DNA from: Corylus avellana
Lineage: Eukaryota; Streptophyta; Magnoliopsida; Fagales; Betulaceae
Length of the DNA stretch: 64,000 nt
Assembly: GCF_901000735.1 (NCBI RefSeq)
Contig: NC_081551.1
Span: 9,938,232 to 10,002,231, forward strand
Direction of reading: 5' to 3'
Shown: positions 25,250 through 36,394 of the stretch, in pieces
How positions within the stretch are numbered: the stretch's first letter is position 1
Layout of the letters: the number at the start of each line of letters is the position of its first letter
Position numbers and translations under genes: made by a program
Notes under the pieces: generated by a model
Told to the model about the DNA's origin: nothing
Database searches by the model: none
Seen by the model: only the letters and a program-made list of their open reading frames with translations

Positions 25250-26790
25250 CAAATGTTATGTTACCCAAACCTAAAATGAGGAAACTTGGTTTTAAAACCT
25301 ATGATTGGTAATAGTTTATGCTATAGATTCCTTACTATTAAGAGTGATGTTTTAGATTGCAATGCTATTATTGAATCTAAAAATGTTATTTTCTTTGAGC
25401 ACGTGTTTCCTTTGAAAAATAAGGAAAAAAAAAAAAAATTATTTCATGATTTTTTGGTGCTTCTAATAAAATTGTTGATGATGTGTAAGAATTGAGAAGA
25501 AGCAAGTGAGCTAGAACGAAAAGGAATCTTTGTATGGATTTTATTGCTTATATTGTTGATGATGATCCAATATGCTATGGTAAAGCAATTAAATCTCTAT
25601 TTGATTCATTTTTTTTTGTTAGAAGCTATAAATAATGAACTGGAATACATTATGCCTAACCATTATTGGGAACTCATTGAGTTACCTTCTAAGAGCAAAT
25701 CAATTGGTTATATATAGGTGTTTAAGAAGAAGTTTAAACCGGATGATATAATAGATAAGTATATGGTAGACTTGGTAGCTAAAAGCTACAAGTAAATGCA
25801 AAATGTTGATTATTTGATACTTATTTTCCGGTTACTAAAATTACATCTTTTGGAATGTTATTTGCCATTGCTTATATTTATAAACTTGTTGTACATCAAA
25901 TGGATGTCAAAGTTATTTTTCTAAATGATGAAGAGATTTATATGGAGCAACCCGAGGGGCTAGTAATCCCCGGTCAAGAATATAAAGTGTGCAAATTGGT
26001 GAAATCCTTGTATGGATTAAAGCAAGCTCCTAAACAATGGCGTTTGACAAGGTGATATTGTTTAATTTATATTTGATTAATGATGCAAGTAAATGCATAA
26101 CAAGTTTTACAATAATGAATGTGTTATTATTTGTTTATATTCATGACTTGCTTATTTTGTGAACTAACATTGATGTTGTGCATGAACTTAAAAGATTTCT
26201 TACATCTAATTTTGATATGTAAGACATAGGTAAAGCGAATGTCATGTTGGACATTAAGGTTATTAGAGATAATTATTACATTATTTTATCTCAGATATAT
26301 TATGCTCGAAAGATGTTTAAAAGATATGAGCACTTTGATTATCCGCCTATGTTTACACCATTCAAAAATATATTTGGTTAAGAATCACGGTGATTGTGTT
26401 TTGCAAGAAAAATATGCACAAATCATTAATAGCTTGATGTTTTGACAAACTGTATATGCCTTGATATATATTACATATATTGTTAGTAGATTGAGTAGAT
26501 ATACTCATAATCATGGTATTGAGCATTGAGATGTTATCTCTAAATTGTTGAGAAACTTTAAAGGCACAATTAATTTTGGTTTGTCATGTTGTGATTATCC
26601 TGTTATATTGAAAGGATATTGTGATGCTAACTGGATTTTTGATTCAGATAAGCAAAGCCTACTAGTGGTTATGTGTTTACTCTGGCTAAATGAGTTATCT
26701 CTTGGAAGTCCTTAAAAAAGAATTGCTTAGCAAGGTTTACTATGGAGTCAGAGTTAATTGCCTTGGAGAAGGCAGGAACTGAAGATAATG
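25250..26790 (+). pseudogene. Decayed copia pol (integrase end, RT, RNase H)
   Basis: Plus-strand remnants in order: an integrase C-terminal stretch (VMLPKPKMRKLG, then RFLTIKSDVLDCNAIIESKN and FFEHVFPLK at 25260-25430); reverse transcriptase from about 25670, with a readable frame at 25855-26055 ([38 protein letters not shown]); a YIHDLLIL segment near 26140 in place of the usual YVDDML catalytic motif; and RNase H near 26650-26770 (PTSGYVFTLAK, WKSLKKNCLARFTMESELIA). Stops and frameshifts are frequent. A gag frame could not be recognised between the 5' LTR and the solo LTR. Confidence 0.85.
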
Positions 26791-27209
26791 GCTAAGAACC
26801 TATTGATTAATTTATTTGTCTTTATAAGCTAACACAGTTCCACCTATGTGTTTATTGTGATTTTCAGGCTGCCAAAGCTCGAGCAAATAATTTATAATAA
26901 GAAAGTGCACAATATTGTGAGGCAGCTTATTGAGACCGGTATATGTCCATGGACTTTGTGAGGTCATAAAAGAATTCTACAGATTCTTTGACCAAGCCAC
27001 TAGCAAGAAGGCTAGTGAGAGAAGCATCGAGGGGGATAGGACTGATACCCAAATCATGACATTGTGATTGATACCCAACCTCTGTGATTGGAGATCCTAT
27101 GAATGAGGTTTAATGGGAAACGAAGTCACAAGTGAAATGAGGTATGGTACTGTCAATTTATGTTTATGAACTATCTTGTTGAAAAGATTAGTTATGAGTC
27201 CATCCCTAT

Positions 27210-27605
27210 GGTGTAAGACAGTACAAGATGCAGAGTGATTAAGGATGAGCTTAAAGCTCTTAATGGATCCATAGTCCCTACCTGTTGGGATGGGGTGTTC
27301 CCTGCACACACTCTTGATGGATACCACCTATATGAGTGTGGAGGTGCTATCTCCTATGAGACTTGGGTAGGTCTCTAGAGCGCTCATGAAAGCCATTTTA
27401 TGGTGTAATAACAAAAGATGCAGAATGAGTAAGGATGAGTTTAAAACTCTTAATGGGTCCATAGTCCCTACTTAGTCCATAGTCCCTACTTGTTGGGATG
27501 AGATGTTCTCTGCACACATTTTTGATGGATACCACCTATGTGAGTGTGGAGGTGGTGCCGCCTCCTATGAGACTTTGGCAAGTCTTTAGAGCACTCATGA
27601 AGCCC
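27210..27605. repeat. Direct duplication in the copia 3' non-coding region
   Basis: A block of about 180 bp (GATGCAGAGTGATTAAGGATGAGC... to ...GAGCGCTCATGAA) at about 27227-27390 recurs at 27419-27602. A short second-level duplication of TAGTCCCTACTT occurs at 27462-27492. It lies between the RNase H remnant and the polypurine tract. Confidence 0.85.
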
Positions 27606-27897
27606 AGAGGCGCATGGCCTGTATAAGGCGCCAACCCGCTATAGAACAACCCAATTTTCTTTATTTGATTTGATTTGACTTTTTGTTTATTTGATTTGAT
27701 TTAATTTTTTGTTTTTGGAGAAAGTTATGTGGATGATAAGTTTGTTTAACTTGTGGATTTTGTTAAAAGAGTTTAACTCTACCACGATTCATTAAGTTCC
27801 TACTTATTTATCCTAGGTGCGGTTAAAACTTTCGAGTACCACATCGATGCATGCTTTCAATCTCCTTTTATTCTAATGTTTGTAACATGTGGGGGAT

Positions 27898-28747
27898 TGT
27901 TGTAATATTTGTTACAAACATTCATTTTTAAGTCATTTGGAAATGTTTTATCATTTGATAATATTTTCTTAAAGGTTTTTATGAGAAATAAAAATCATCT
28001 TTAACCATTTTGATTTATAACCGTTTGTATTTATTACTTGGTTATAAGATATAACTTTTATGACCGTTAGTGTTTATTACTTGGTTATGAGATATAACTT
28101 TTATGACCGTTTGTATTTATTACTTGGTTATGAGTTATTAAATAAAAATTAGTTTTAATTGATTTTGACCGTTTTGACCGTTAGTCTTTAACAAGTTTTA
28201 TTGTAGTTTGACCATTTTGTTATTAACAAATGTTTTACCGTTTTTGGTGTTATGACCATTTGGACATTATAAAAAGAAAAGAAAACATCCACAATCCCAT
28301 GGTAGAGTGAGCTTGCAACAAGAAAGAAAGAAAGGCAAACTCATTTTCTTTATAAAAGAGTTTTGTCCTATTTTAGAAGATCAATTGCATAGAATTCTAT
28401 TCTATTCAATTTCTATTTTCTCTTTGCGGTTTTTTTTTTTTAAGAAGATCAAAGGGTTGTTCTACTAGTCTTCGTTATTGGAAGTGCGTTCTTAACGAAA
28501 GTAGACGCTATAGTCTAATCCTGGGAGGTTGCGTGTCAAAGGATCCGATCGCACCGAGTTATACACTCCGGGAGGCACGAATCAACCTTTAAGGACAACG
28601 CTCTTGCGTGATTCTATAACACATTATGAGATCTTTCCATACTCTACTTTTCATCTCTTGTATTTTATTTATTTTATTGTTAATTTTTAGATTGCAATGA
28701 TTTTATATCAATGAGAATTTGTGCACCATCCAAAATTATTTCCAACA
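27898..28747 (+). repeat. 3' LTR of the Ty1-copia element
   Basis: 850 bp partner of 20808-21654. Visible differences include one extra T near 27928, a longer T run near 28431 and about eight base changes. TCTTA follows at 28748. Confidence 0.93.
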
Positions 28748-28978
28748 TCTTATCAACCAGTTGTTAAGACAGTTACCAAGTTATGCAAAATAGGCATGCT
28801 CATAGCATACGCATGCTCAGCTAACTGACATATGACACGTTTTTAAAGAAACCAGCTGTAAGTGTTTACTTATCTCGTGCGGTTGCTTGAGTCCTCTGAC
28901 ATTACAAAGCCTTGCTATAATGAAATATGACACATCATTATATCCAGTACTAGAGAACTCTCTGAGTGACACAATAAG
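28748..28978. other. Right flank of the copia insertion, no gene
   Basis: Starts with the duplicated TCTTA and probably continues the LTR-like block that ends at 20802. It stops at the TGATGTGTGC start of the next LTR. Confidence 0.45.
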
Positions 28979-30045
28979 TGATGTGTGCAAAATATTGCAC
29001 ATTTGGACCCCTTAATTTACATTAGTTAATTCTGTAGGTGTGTCGTAATCTAATGCTTTGTGTTAGTTTTATGTTTTCAGTGTTTTTAGGTTGTTGAAGG
29101 AAAACTGCACATTTAAAGTGAAAAATATGGAGTTTTGGAAGAAAGCCACCAAGGAGCAGCATCGTGTAAGCACAAATGCGTAGCAAAGGGTTCTACATAT
29201 GTTGGTGCGCTCGAGCGCATTGGTAGAAACTCATTTAGGCGCCGATTTTAGGGTTCTAAACCCTAGAAGCCTCTATAAATACAATGTGAAGCTTCAAGAA
29301 GAAGTGGCTGGTGACAAGTCCGACATTCTTTACAATTTTTCTCCATTTCAATCTAGTTTTCCTTAGGTTTAGATTTATTTTCAATCATGTGGAGCTAAAT
29401 CCTCAACTAAGGTTGAGAATGAAGCCTCACCGATGAAGAACGCACTTTCATGTAAGTAAATATTTTCTGATTTATTGGATTTTTAAGGTCTCAATTGTTT
29501 TGCTTTAGTTTAATTATTGAGATTACTCTTGGATATCTATTGTGATTCCCGGATACATGTGAAGATTTAGCAGAATTTCATGTGATTGTTTGCTTGGATC
29601 TTTATTAAAAGAAAATTGGATATCTATTTGTGATTTGTCTAACGGATACAATTAATGATTTGGTTTAATCCAGATATCTTTTGTGATTTGTATAAATGAT
29701 GGAGACATTAGATGATTTAATTGATTTGTGAAGCATAGCAAAACATACATAGGATTTTATTTATGCCAACTTTAGATTTTATTGATGAACATGTAATTGT
29801 TCTGAATTGGTGAGTGTGGATTCCGCAACTTTAGTATTTTATCTTTTAATTTTTTTGTCTATTTCTTTATTGTTTATGTTTTATTTTATTCGAAAATCAA
29901 AATAATTCAGAACTAGGTTAAAATAGGATTAATTTAGATAGAAATTGATTTTTGCAACGCAATTCCCTATGGATCGACCTCGCATTTGCACATGCTATAT
30001 TGCACAAAACTCGTGCGCTTACGAGTAATTATAATTTGCACATCA
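28979..30045 (+). mobile_element. Athila-like gypsy LTR (5') with primer binding site
   Basis: Begins TGATGTGTGCAAAATATTGC and ends CACATCA at 30045. Three bases further, TTTTGGCGCCGTTGCTGGGG (30049-30068) is the typical primer binding site of Athila-type gypsy elements. It contains GTGCGCTCGAGCGCAT near 29209. The internal region after it is cut at 30342 by the next element, so only the left part of this element is seen. Confidence 0.8.
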
Positions 30046-30342
30046 AGTTTTTGGCGCCGTTGCTGGGGACTTGTTGATTTGTGAAATTGATTTTTGTTTG
30101 AATTAATTTTATTTTTCTACTAGTTATAATTAGCATTTTTGTTTTATTTTCTTTTTGCAATTTTGTTTTATTTTATTTTTATTTGTTTCAGTGTTTTGAT
30201 CTAAGAATAAAAAAAAAAAAAAAAAAAAAGGAGTGTTTTTGTTGTGTATTGTCAATTATGTTGTAGTTTTGCCGAAGAAACCAGGCCCTGTCAGTACGCT
30301 CGAGCGCACTCCACTCACGCTTGAGCGCACTCAAGCACAAGG
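30046..30342 (+). mobile_element. Start of the internal region of the 28979 gypsy element
   Basis: Non-coding leader after the primer binding site, with a run of about 20 A at 30209-30229 and TACGCTCGAGCGCACTCC near 30295. It is interrupted at 30343 by the nested element starting TGTTAAGTGC. Confidence 0.65.
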
Positions 30343-31656
30343 TGTTAAGTGCTAAAACATTCATATTTTACCCCTTAATTTATAATTGTTAATCCCTTAG
30401 TTTTGTTAATTTGTGCAATTTTACTTCCTTTTTGTGTTTTATGTCTTTTTATAGGTTTTTGAGAAAAATGAAGTAATTCTGGAAATTGGAGCATAAAAGG
30501 ACAAAATTGGGAAAAGCTAGAAGTTTTGGATCAAGCACAAGCATCCACTTGTAGTGCGATCGATCGCACTACACCTAGGCTCAAACGTAGATGCGCTCAA
30601 GCGCATCACATAGAGGATCAATCGCAGGAGTGCGATCGAGCGCACCCGTGCGCTGAAGAAAATTCAGACACGTGGCTAGCCTCCTTTTTCCTTCCAAATT
30701 AGGTTTTCCAAGTCCTAGTTGTAATAAGACTAAAACCTATGAATTTCCTAGGGTTTCTAGAGTTTCTAGGTCTTTCCTAAGCCTATAAATAGACCTCTAA
30801 GCCTCACAAATTATGAAGAATTTTAAGAAGAAGAATTGGAGGCTCTTTAAGGAAGCGTTTTTCGGGTTTATTCTTTTCCTTTTATTTTATTATGAAGATG
30901 TTTAGCATCAAATTCATGTGTAACTAAATACTTTAGTAGGGTTAGATTGAAACCCTAATTATGTTTCTTTAATATTTCAATATTGGCGTCTTTGTAATAA
31001 TCATATTGTGATGCTTAACTTGATTAATTCTTGTTTTATTGAATTACTCATATGAATGTGTTTGGCCAACATATGCATGTGGTATGGATTAGTTATTTAA
31101 CTCAATTTGGATGATTGAGTCCTAGGCTTAATAGTGTAACAAAAGAATCTCATCACGGGTTCTTGGATTAATCAACATGGAAAACCGAGAGTAGACACCC
31201 ATGCCCTAGATTCCATGTATTTGTCGATTTACACAGATTTATGCTTTCTTAAAGAACAACTTAGTAGACACCTATGCTAGATCCTTTAAGGAAGAAAAAA
31301 AAAATTAAAGTAAACACCCATGCCTAATTCGTTGCTTAGATAAATCAATAACTTAAAGAGCAAACACCCATACTCTTAGATTGACAAACTTTAAGTATTC
31401 ATAATATGATTAGAACATTGGCATATTGTTATATTATTTGAACATGATTAGTGGTGGATATCAAAGCCCTACCTTTATTTTTATTAATTCAAAAATCAAT
31501 CTTTGTCTTTTTTTTAATTATGAAATTAATTCTAAACCTAATTTATGTGGAAATGATCTCATACTTGCACCCTATATTACTGTTTTGATCTTGTGCACTT
31601 GCGAGTTAAAACGTACATTTATTCGCCTATTAATTTAGGTGAATATTTGAACAACA
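30343..31656 (+). repeat. 5' LTR of the gypsy element
   Basis: 1314 bp from TGTTAAGTGCTAAAACATTC to TTGAACAACA. It contains several GCGATCG/CGAGCGC palindromic motifs at 30555-30650, a CCTATAAATAGACC promoter-like TATA box near 30783, and internal near-repeats of the form GTAAACACCCATGCCTAA at 31180-31380. Confidence 0.85.
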
Positions 31657-31905
31657 AGTTTTTTTGGTGTTGTTGTCGGGGATTGCGTTAAATTCTGTTT
31701 AGAATTAATTTTGCTTTAGTTTTGTTATTTCAATTTTTAGTTTTAAATCTGTTTGTTTTTGTTTTTTTTTTTTTTTTTATCCAAAATTTTTCTCTGTTTT
31801 CTGTTCTATTTTAGTTCTGCGGCATTCTGCATTCTGTTACTGCGATCGAGCGCAGTTCCAGAGAGCATTCGGACAGCAGTACTGAAGCTGCTGTGACTGC
31901 AGAGG

Positions 31906-33504
31906 TTCATCTTCTGCATGCAGGGGCTTCGATCTAACAACTTAACACTCATTCCACTTGATCCAGAAATTGAGCGGACCATTCGACAAAGGCCCAGAGA
32001 CAACCCTGTCATTGAAGAAGAAGAATTCAAAGTTAAGGAACCAATGGCGGAACAACTCATGAACTAACCACCACTAGTGAGGCAACCTATGAAGCATGCT
32101 TTCATTCCACAAAACCTTGACCAGCCATCATGCTTTGCCTACCAACCAAAAGTACAGGGCACCTTCAATTTGTCCCCTCACTTACTCAACACTTTGACTC
32201 ACTTTAGAGGCACACCTAATGAGGATCCACACTTGCACCTTAGGGAGTTCTTTGATCTCTACAAGACTCAGAACATTTAGGGCTTAACTCTAGAGGGAAT
32301 CAGGTTAATCCTCTTCCCTTTTTCTTTAAAAGATAATGCTAAGTTGTGGTTAAATTCCTTGCCTGCAGATTCTATTCATACTTGGAAAGAGTTAGGCACT
32401 AAATTCCTCAAGACGTTTTTCCCAGCTCAAAGGACAAGGCAACTTAGAAAGGAGACTCAAACATTTCAACAAAGAGATGAAGACCTTTTCTTTGAAGCGT
32501 GGGGGCACTTCAATGAGCTGCTTCTCAAGTGCCCACATCACAACTTATCTCAAGATGATAAGGTACAAGCTTTTTATGAAGGTTTGAATGACACTAACAA
32601 AGGTGTCGTTGATTCAGCTTGTGGAGGTGTGCTTATGGAAAAGAACAATGAGGAAGCCATGGAGCTCTTCGAGACATTGAGTGAGCACTCCCAACAATGG
32701 TGGTGGAGTAAAGAGTAAGAGCATGTATGAAGTGAACATGAATGGTGGAGTTCAAAATCAGATGGCTGCCTTGGAGAGAAAGCTAGATATGATTGTCAAA
32801 GCTATGACTGCTTAGAACATCTCTCCTGTTTAGCAAGCCGCATAACTCTAGGTATGTGCCATATGTTTCGATTCTGACCACACCACTGAGACTTGTTTAA
32901 GACTTGTCCTTTGTATTCATTTACATATCAAGAGTAAGCAAACTATGTGGGACAGAACAATTATCCTCCCAAGAACAATCCATACTCCAACACATATAAT
33001 GCAGGGTGGCTCAACCACCCCAACTTCTCATGGAGTAACAATTAGAATGTTCTGAACCCTCAAGGGCAGCAGAGGAACTCCCAACAAGGAATCACTCACC
33101 AAGCTGCAGCATAAGCAGTCCAACCAGTTCTGGAGTCAAAGAACAATGACTTGGAAAGTCTTGTACTCAAATTGGTGACTTCACAACAAGAATTCATGGA
33201 TTCGCAACACCAAACGAATGTAAGGACTGATCAAGCTATTCAAAGGATCGATCAAGCTATTCAAAGACTGGAAGCACAAATGGGTCAAATGGCCAAGGAG
33301 CTGAGTGAAAGAAAGAAGGGTGAATTTTCAGCCCAAACAATACCCAATCCAGGAGGTCACCAACAACTAAAAGCTGTGACAATTCTCAGAAATGGCAAGG
33401 TCATAGGAATTGAAGAGACAACACAAGCACCTCCAGTTGGAGCCTCAACATACAAGGTAAGTGACAAGGAGAAGGTGAATGCACCAACTTCCCTTAGAGG
33501 TTAG
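31906..33504 (+). pseudogene. Athila-type gag, broken by stops
   Basis: Frames 32077-32280 and 32344-32718 contain the gag core (HFRGTPNEDPHLHLREFFD; NAKLWLNSLPADSIHTWKEL; RQLRKETQTFQQRDEDLFFE). Further on, NNYPPKNNPYSNTYNAGWLN and a coiled-coil-like DQAIQRIDQAIQRLEAQMGQ stretch precede the stop at 33504. At least five in-frame stops break the reading. Gag would form the retroelement's cytoplasmic particle. Confidence 0.85.
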
Positions 33505-34556
33505 TTAAGCCAAAGAAAGAAAAGAAACTCCTTGATATTTTTGAGATTTTGAGAAAAGTAGAGATTAATATTCCTTTATTAGATGCAATTAAAAAAATTC
33601 CTTCATATGCTAAATTTTTAAAGGATTTTTGCACTCATACAAGGAAGTTTCAAGAGCATAAAACAGTGGCTTTAACAGAAGAGGTAAGTGCGGTGATGTT
33701 AAGGAAATTACCACCAAAGCTTAAAGATCCCAGTAATTTTATTATTCCTTGCAAGATTGGTGACCATCCTTTTGAGCGTGCATTGCTGGATCTAGGAGTG
33801 GGTGTAAATTTACTGCCATACAATGTGTATGAGATGCTGGGTTTGGGGGAGCTTCAACCAACTTCAATCACCTTACAATTGACAGACAGAAGCATCAAAA
33901 GACCAAGAGGTATACTAGCGGATGTCTTGGTAGAGGTAGGTAAATTTATTTTACCTGCTGATTTCATTATATTGGATATGGAAGAATCTTCTATGCCATC
34001 GCCTTTACCTATTATCTTAGGAAAACCCTTTATAAGAAATGTTGATACTAAAATTTGTGTGAAAAATGGTACTGTGAGTATGAAGGTAAATGGTGAGAAA
34101 ATAGAATTCAAAATATTTGATGCATTGAAATTATGTCAAGATGATTTAGAATGCTTTAATGTCGGTATGATCCAAGGTGTTGCTGAGAAAGTTTTCCAAG
34201 TCCAACATATTGATCCATTGGAGGCCACCCTCACTCACAGTTTCACAAGGCAGGACATTCCGCCAAATTGTGAATATGTTACTGATGACATCCTTAAAGC
34301 TGTGCACCTCATAGAGACCTTTCCACCACATCCAAGTGCTAAGAGGAAGCTGCAGCTGAATGAACTTGCGGAGTTGAGGCATAAAGCAGATGAGAATACC
34401 AAGCTTTACATGGAAAGAATCAAGGTATATCATGATAAGAAGCGTGTCAAGAAGGAGTTTCATGTGGGACAAAAAGTGTTGACCTATAAGTCAAAATTAA
34501 GACTTGTCCCTAGTAAGCTTAAGTCTAGATGGATTGACCCTTGTGTTGTCACCTAA
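33500..34556 (+). pseudogene. Gypsy protease fused in frame to integrase C-terminus
   Basis: An unusually long intact frame (ATG-independent; the region 33549-34556 alone has 335 codons). The first two thirds match the Athila aspartic protease region: LPPKLKDPSNFIIPCKIGD, then LLDLGVGVNLLPYNVYEMLG, where D-L-G-V replaces the usual D-L/S-G-A catalytic loop, and ILGKPFI. The last part is the integrase tail: ELAELRHKADENTKLYMERI, HVGQKVLTYKSKLRL, KLKSRWIDP. The frame stops at 34554, but the homology continues to about 34709. The join is near residues 225-280. About 2-3 kb of pol normally separates these parts. Confidence 0.85.
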
Positions 34557-34709
34557 GTGTTCCCTCCTAGAGCTTTGGAGGTTCATAGCCCACAGAAGAA
34601 TCAGAAATTCAAGGTGAATGGACACAGAGTAAATCCATACCTTGAATTGAAATTGGTGCCAAGAGATGAAGATTTGGCACTCCAGTCTGTCAAATATGCA
34701 GAACAATAA

Positions 34710-36116
34710 TACTGAAGCAGAACCACAATTTGGTTAAAGACATTAAATTTAGCGCTCATGGGAGGCACCCCACAGCATATCCTTTTTATTTCTTTGTTTG
34801 TTTGTTTTTATTTCATTTTCATTTTCATTTTCATTTTGTTTTTGGTTTCCATTATTATTTTAGTGTTTTGTTTTTTAGGAACAAGTGTGCTTGCATTCAC
34901 GTTTGGGGGTGTGCTATGAGCTATGCCAGTCTAGACAGTTTTCTCCATCTCCCAGGTGAGATCTTTTCATGCTATACACACATTGGGGACAACGTGTGAT
35001 TTAAGTTTGGAGGTATGGGAGACACTTTACACACACTCTGTCCCTAAATTGTTGAAAAAAAATTGCATGTTCATGTTTATCTTAAAATTTTGGTTGATCT
35101 AAAATAATTTATGATTTAATTTTCATTTGTGAGCTTAAAATTTTGAACACATGATCTGATGATAAAATTTTTAAGTTTGGTTACTTACTTTAGGCAATTG
35201 AGAATTCACATGTTTGATCTGATCTAACACATGTACATTAGCATATAATTTGTGGATATGGCATTTGAGTTTAATGTGTATGTTTCTCTGTCTTGGGTGA
35301 AACTGGATGACTTGTTAGATAGACACTTTGACATATTGTGTATGAGTGAAAAAAAAAAATGAAATGATAATCAATGATAAACTTTTTACTAAGTAACTGG
35401 ACCTCTTAACTCATTAAGCAATGAGTGTTCAAATCAAAAAGGTGAGAATTTTGATTTGGTTAAATGTCATGATTAGTTTGGTTTTGTAGCCTTTTTGACT
35501 CGAGCTAGTAAGTCCTTGCGGGTGTCTTTATACCTAATGCCCTAAAACCATCTGGTTTGGGAGTCATTGACTCAACACTCATTATATGGGTCAATTAGAA
35601 AGCTTAAGGGAACCAAACATTGCAGAGCCCGAAAAGAAAAAATGCCATTGTTGTTTATTCTGATGTGAATTTCAGTGAACTTTGAGATATTGAGACATTG
35701 CACCTTGGAATCACTTGGAAGCTTCATATTTTTGTGTTAATTCACTTTACACTGTTTCGAACTTGTGATGCCTTAGCTTGTCTTTTGTAAGTAATTAGAC
35801 TTTAAAATTTCAATTCATTAAGAACATGGAGTTTATCTTTTTAAGCTTGCAAATGAATGAAAATCATGGTTTTGAGTGATACTTCAATTTTTAGATAACA
35901 TGAACTTTGCATAATGTTTATGGGTAACATTCCTGGAAAACTCTCACCAGACTTCACTCGTCCTCTAAGGAATGCCTAGGGGTTTAAAAGGCTAGTTGCA
36001 TAAGCTAAATGCAATTGTACATCTCACGAAAGATGGATTTATCTTTTGTTTTCTGTTTTTCATTTTGTTTTTAGTTTAGTTTTGCTAAGGGACTAGCAAT
36101 ATGTAAGTTTGGAGTG
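34710..36116 (+). mobile_element. 3' non-coding region of the gypsy element
   Basis: No open frame of note. It includes conserved blocks shared with 39360-41009 (for example AATGCCCTAAAACCATCTGG and TTTGGGAGTCATTGACT) and ends in a polypurine-like AAGTTTGGAGTG just before the 3' LTR. Confidence 0.75.
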
Positions 36117-36294
36117 TGTTAAGTGCTAAAATATTCATATTTTAGCCCCTTAATTTATAATTATTAATCGCTTAGTTTTGTTAATTTGTGCAATTTTACT
36201 TCCTTTTTGTGTTTTATGTCTTTTTTATAGGTTTTTGAAGATAATGAAGCAATTCTGGAAATTGGAGCATAAAAGGACAAAATTGGGAAAAGCT

Positions 36295-36394
36295 NNNNNN
36301 NNNNNNNNNNNNNNNNNNNNNNNNNNNNNNNNNNNNNNNNNNNNNNNNNNNNNNNNNNNNNNNNNNNNNNNNNNNNNNNNNNNNNNNNNNNNNN
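36295..36394. other. Assembly gap (100 N)
   Basis: Exactly 100 N, inside the 3' LTR of the gypsy element. Sequence orientation flips across it. Confidence 0.97.

Larger units (their letters stand above)
20808..28747 (+). mobile_element. Complete but defective Ty1-copia retrotransposon
   Basis: Two LTRs in direct orientation (20808-21654 and 27898-28747), each starting TGTTGTAATATTTG and ending AACA, with TCTTA duplicated at 20803-20807 and 28748-28752. A polypurine tract, ATGTGGGGGAT, ends just before the 3' LTR. The order integrase end, reverse transcriptase, RNase H fits copia. By eye about ten differences separate the LTRs over some 850 bp, so insertion was fairly recent, yet pol is full of stops. 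The element contains a nested solo LTR and a 100-N gap. Confidence 0.93.
30343..36294 (+). mobile_element. Athila-like Ty3-gypsy element, internally deleted
   Basis: 5' LTR 30343-31656, degenerate primer binding site at 31660-31682, gag remnants 31906-33504, protease joined to integrase C-terminus 33500-34709, long 3' non-coding region, then the first 178 bp of the 3' LTR at 36117-36294, cut by a 100-N gap. The visible LTR parts differ at roughly eight to nine positions in 178 bp, so this copy is older than the copia element. Reverse transcriptase, RNase H and the integrase catalytic core are missing. Confidence 0.88.
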
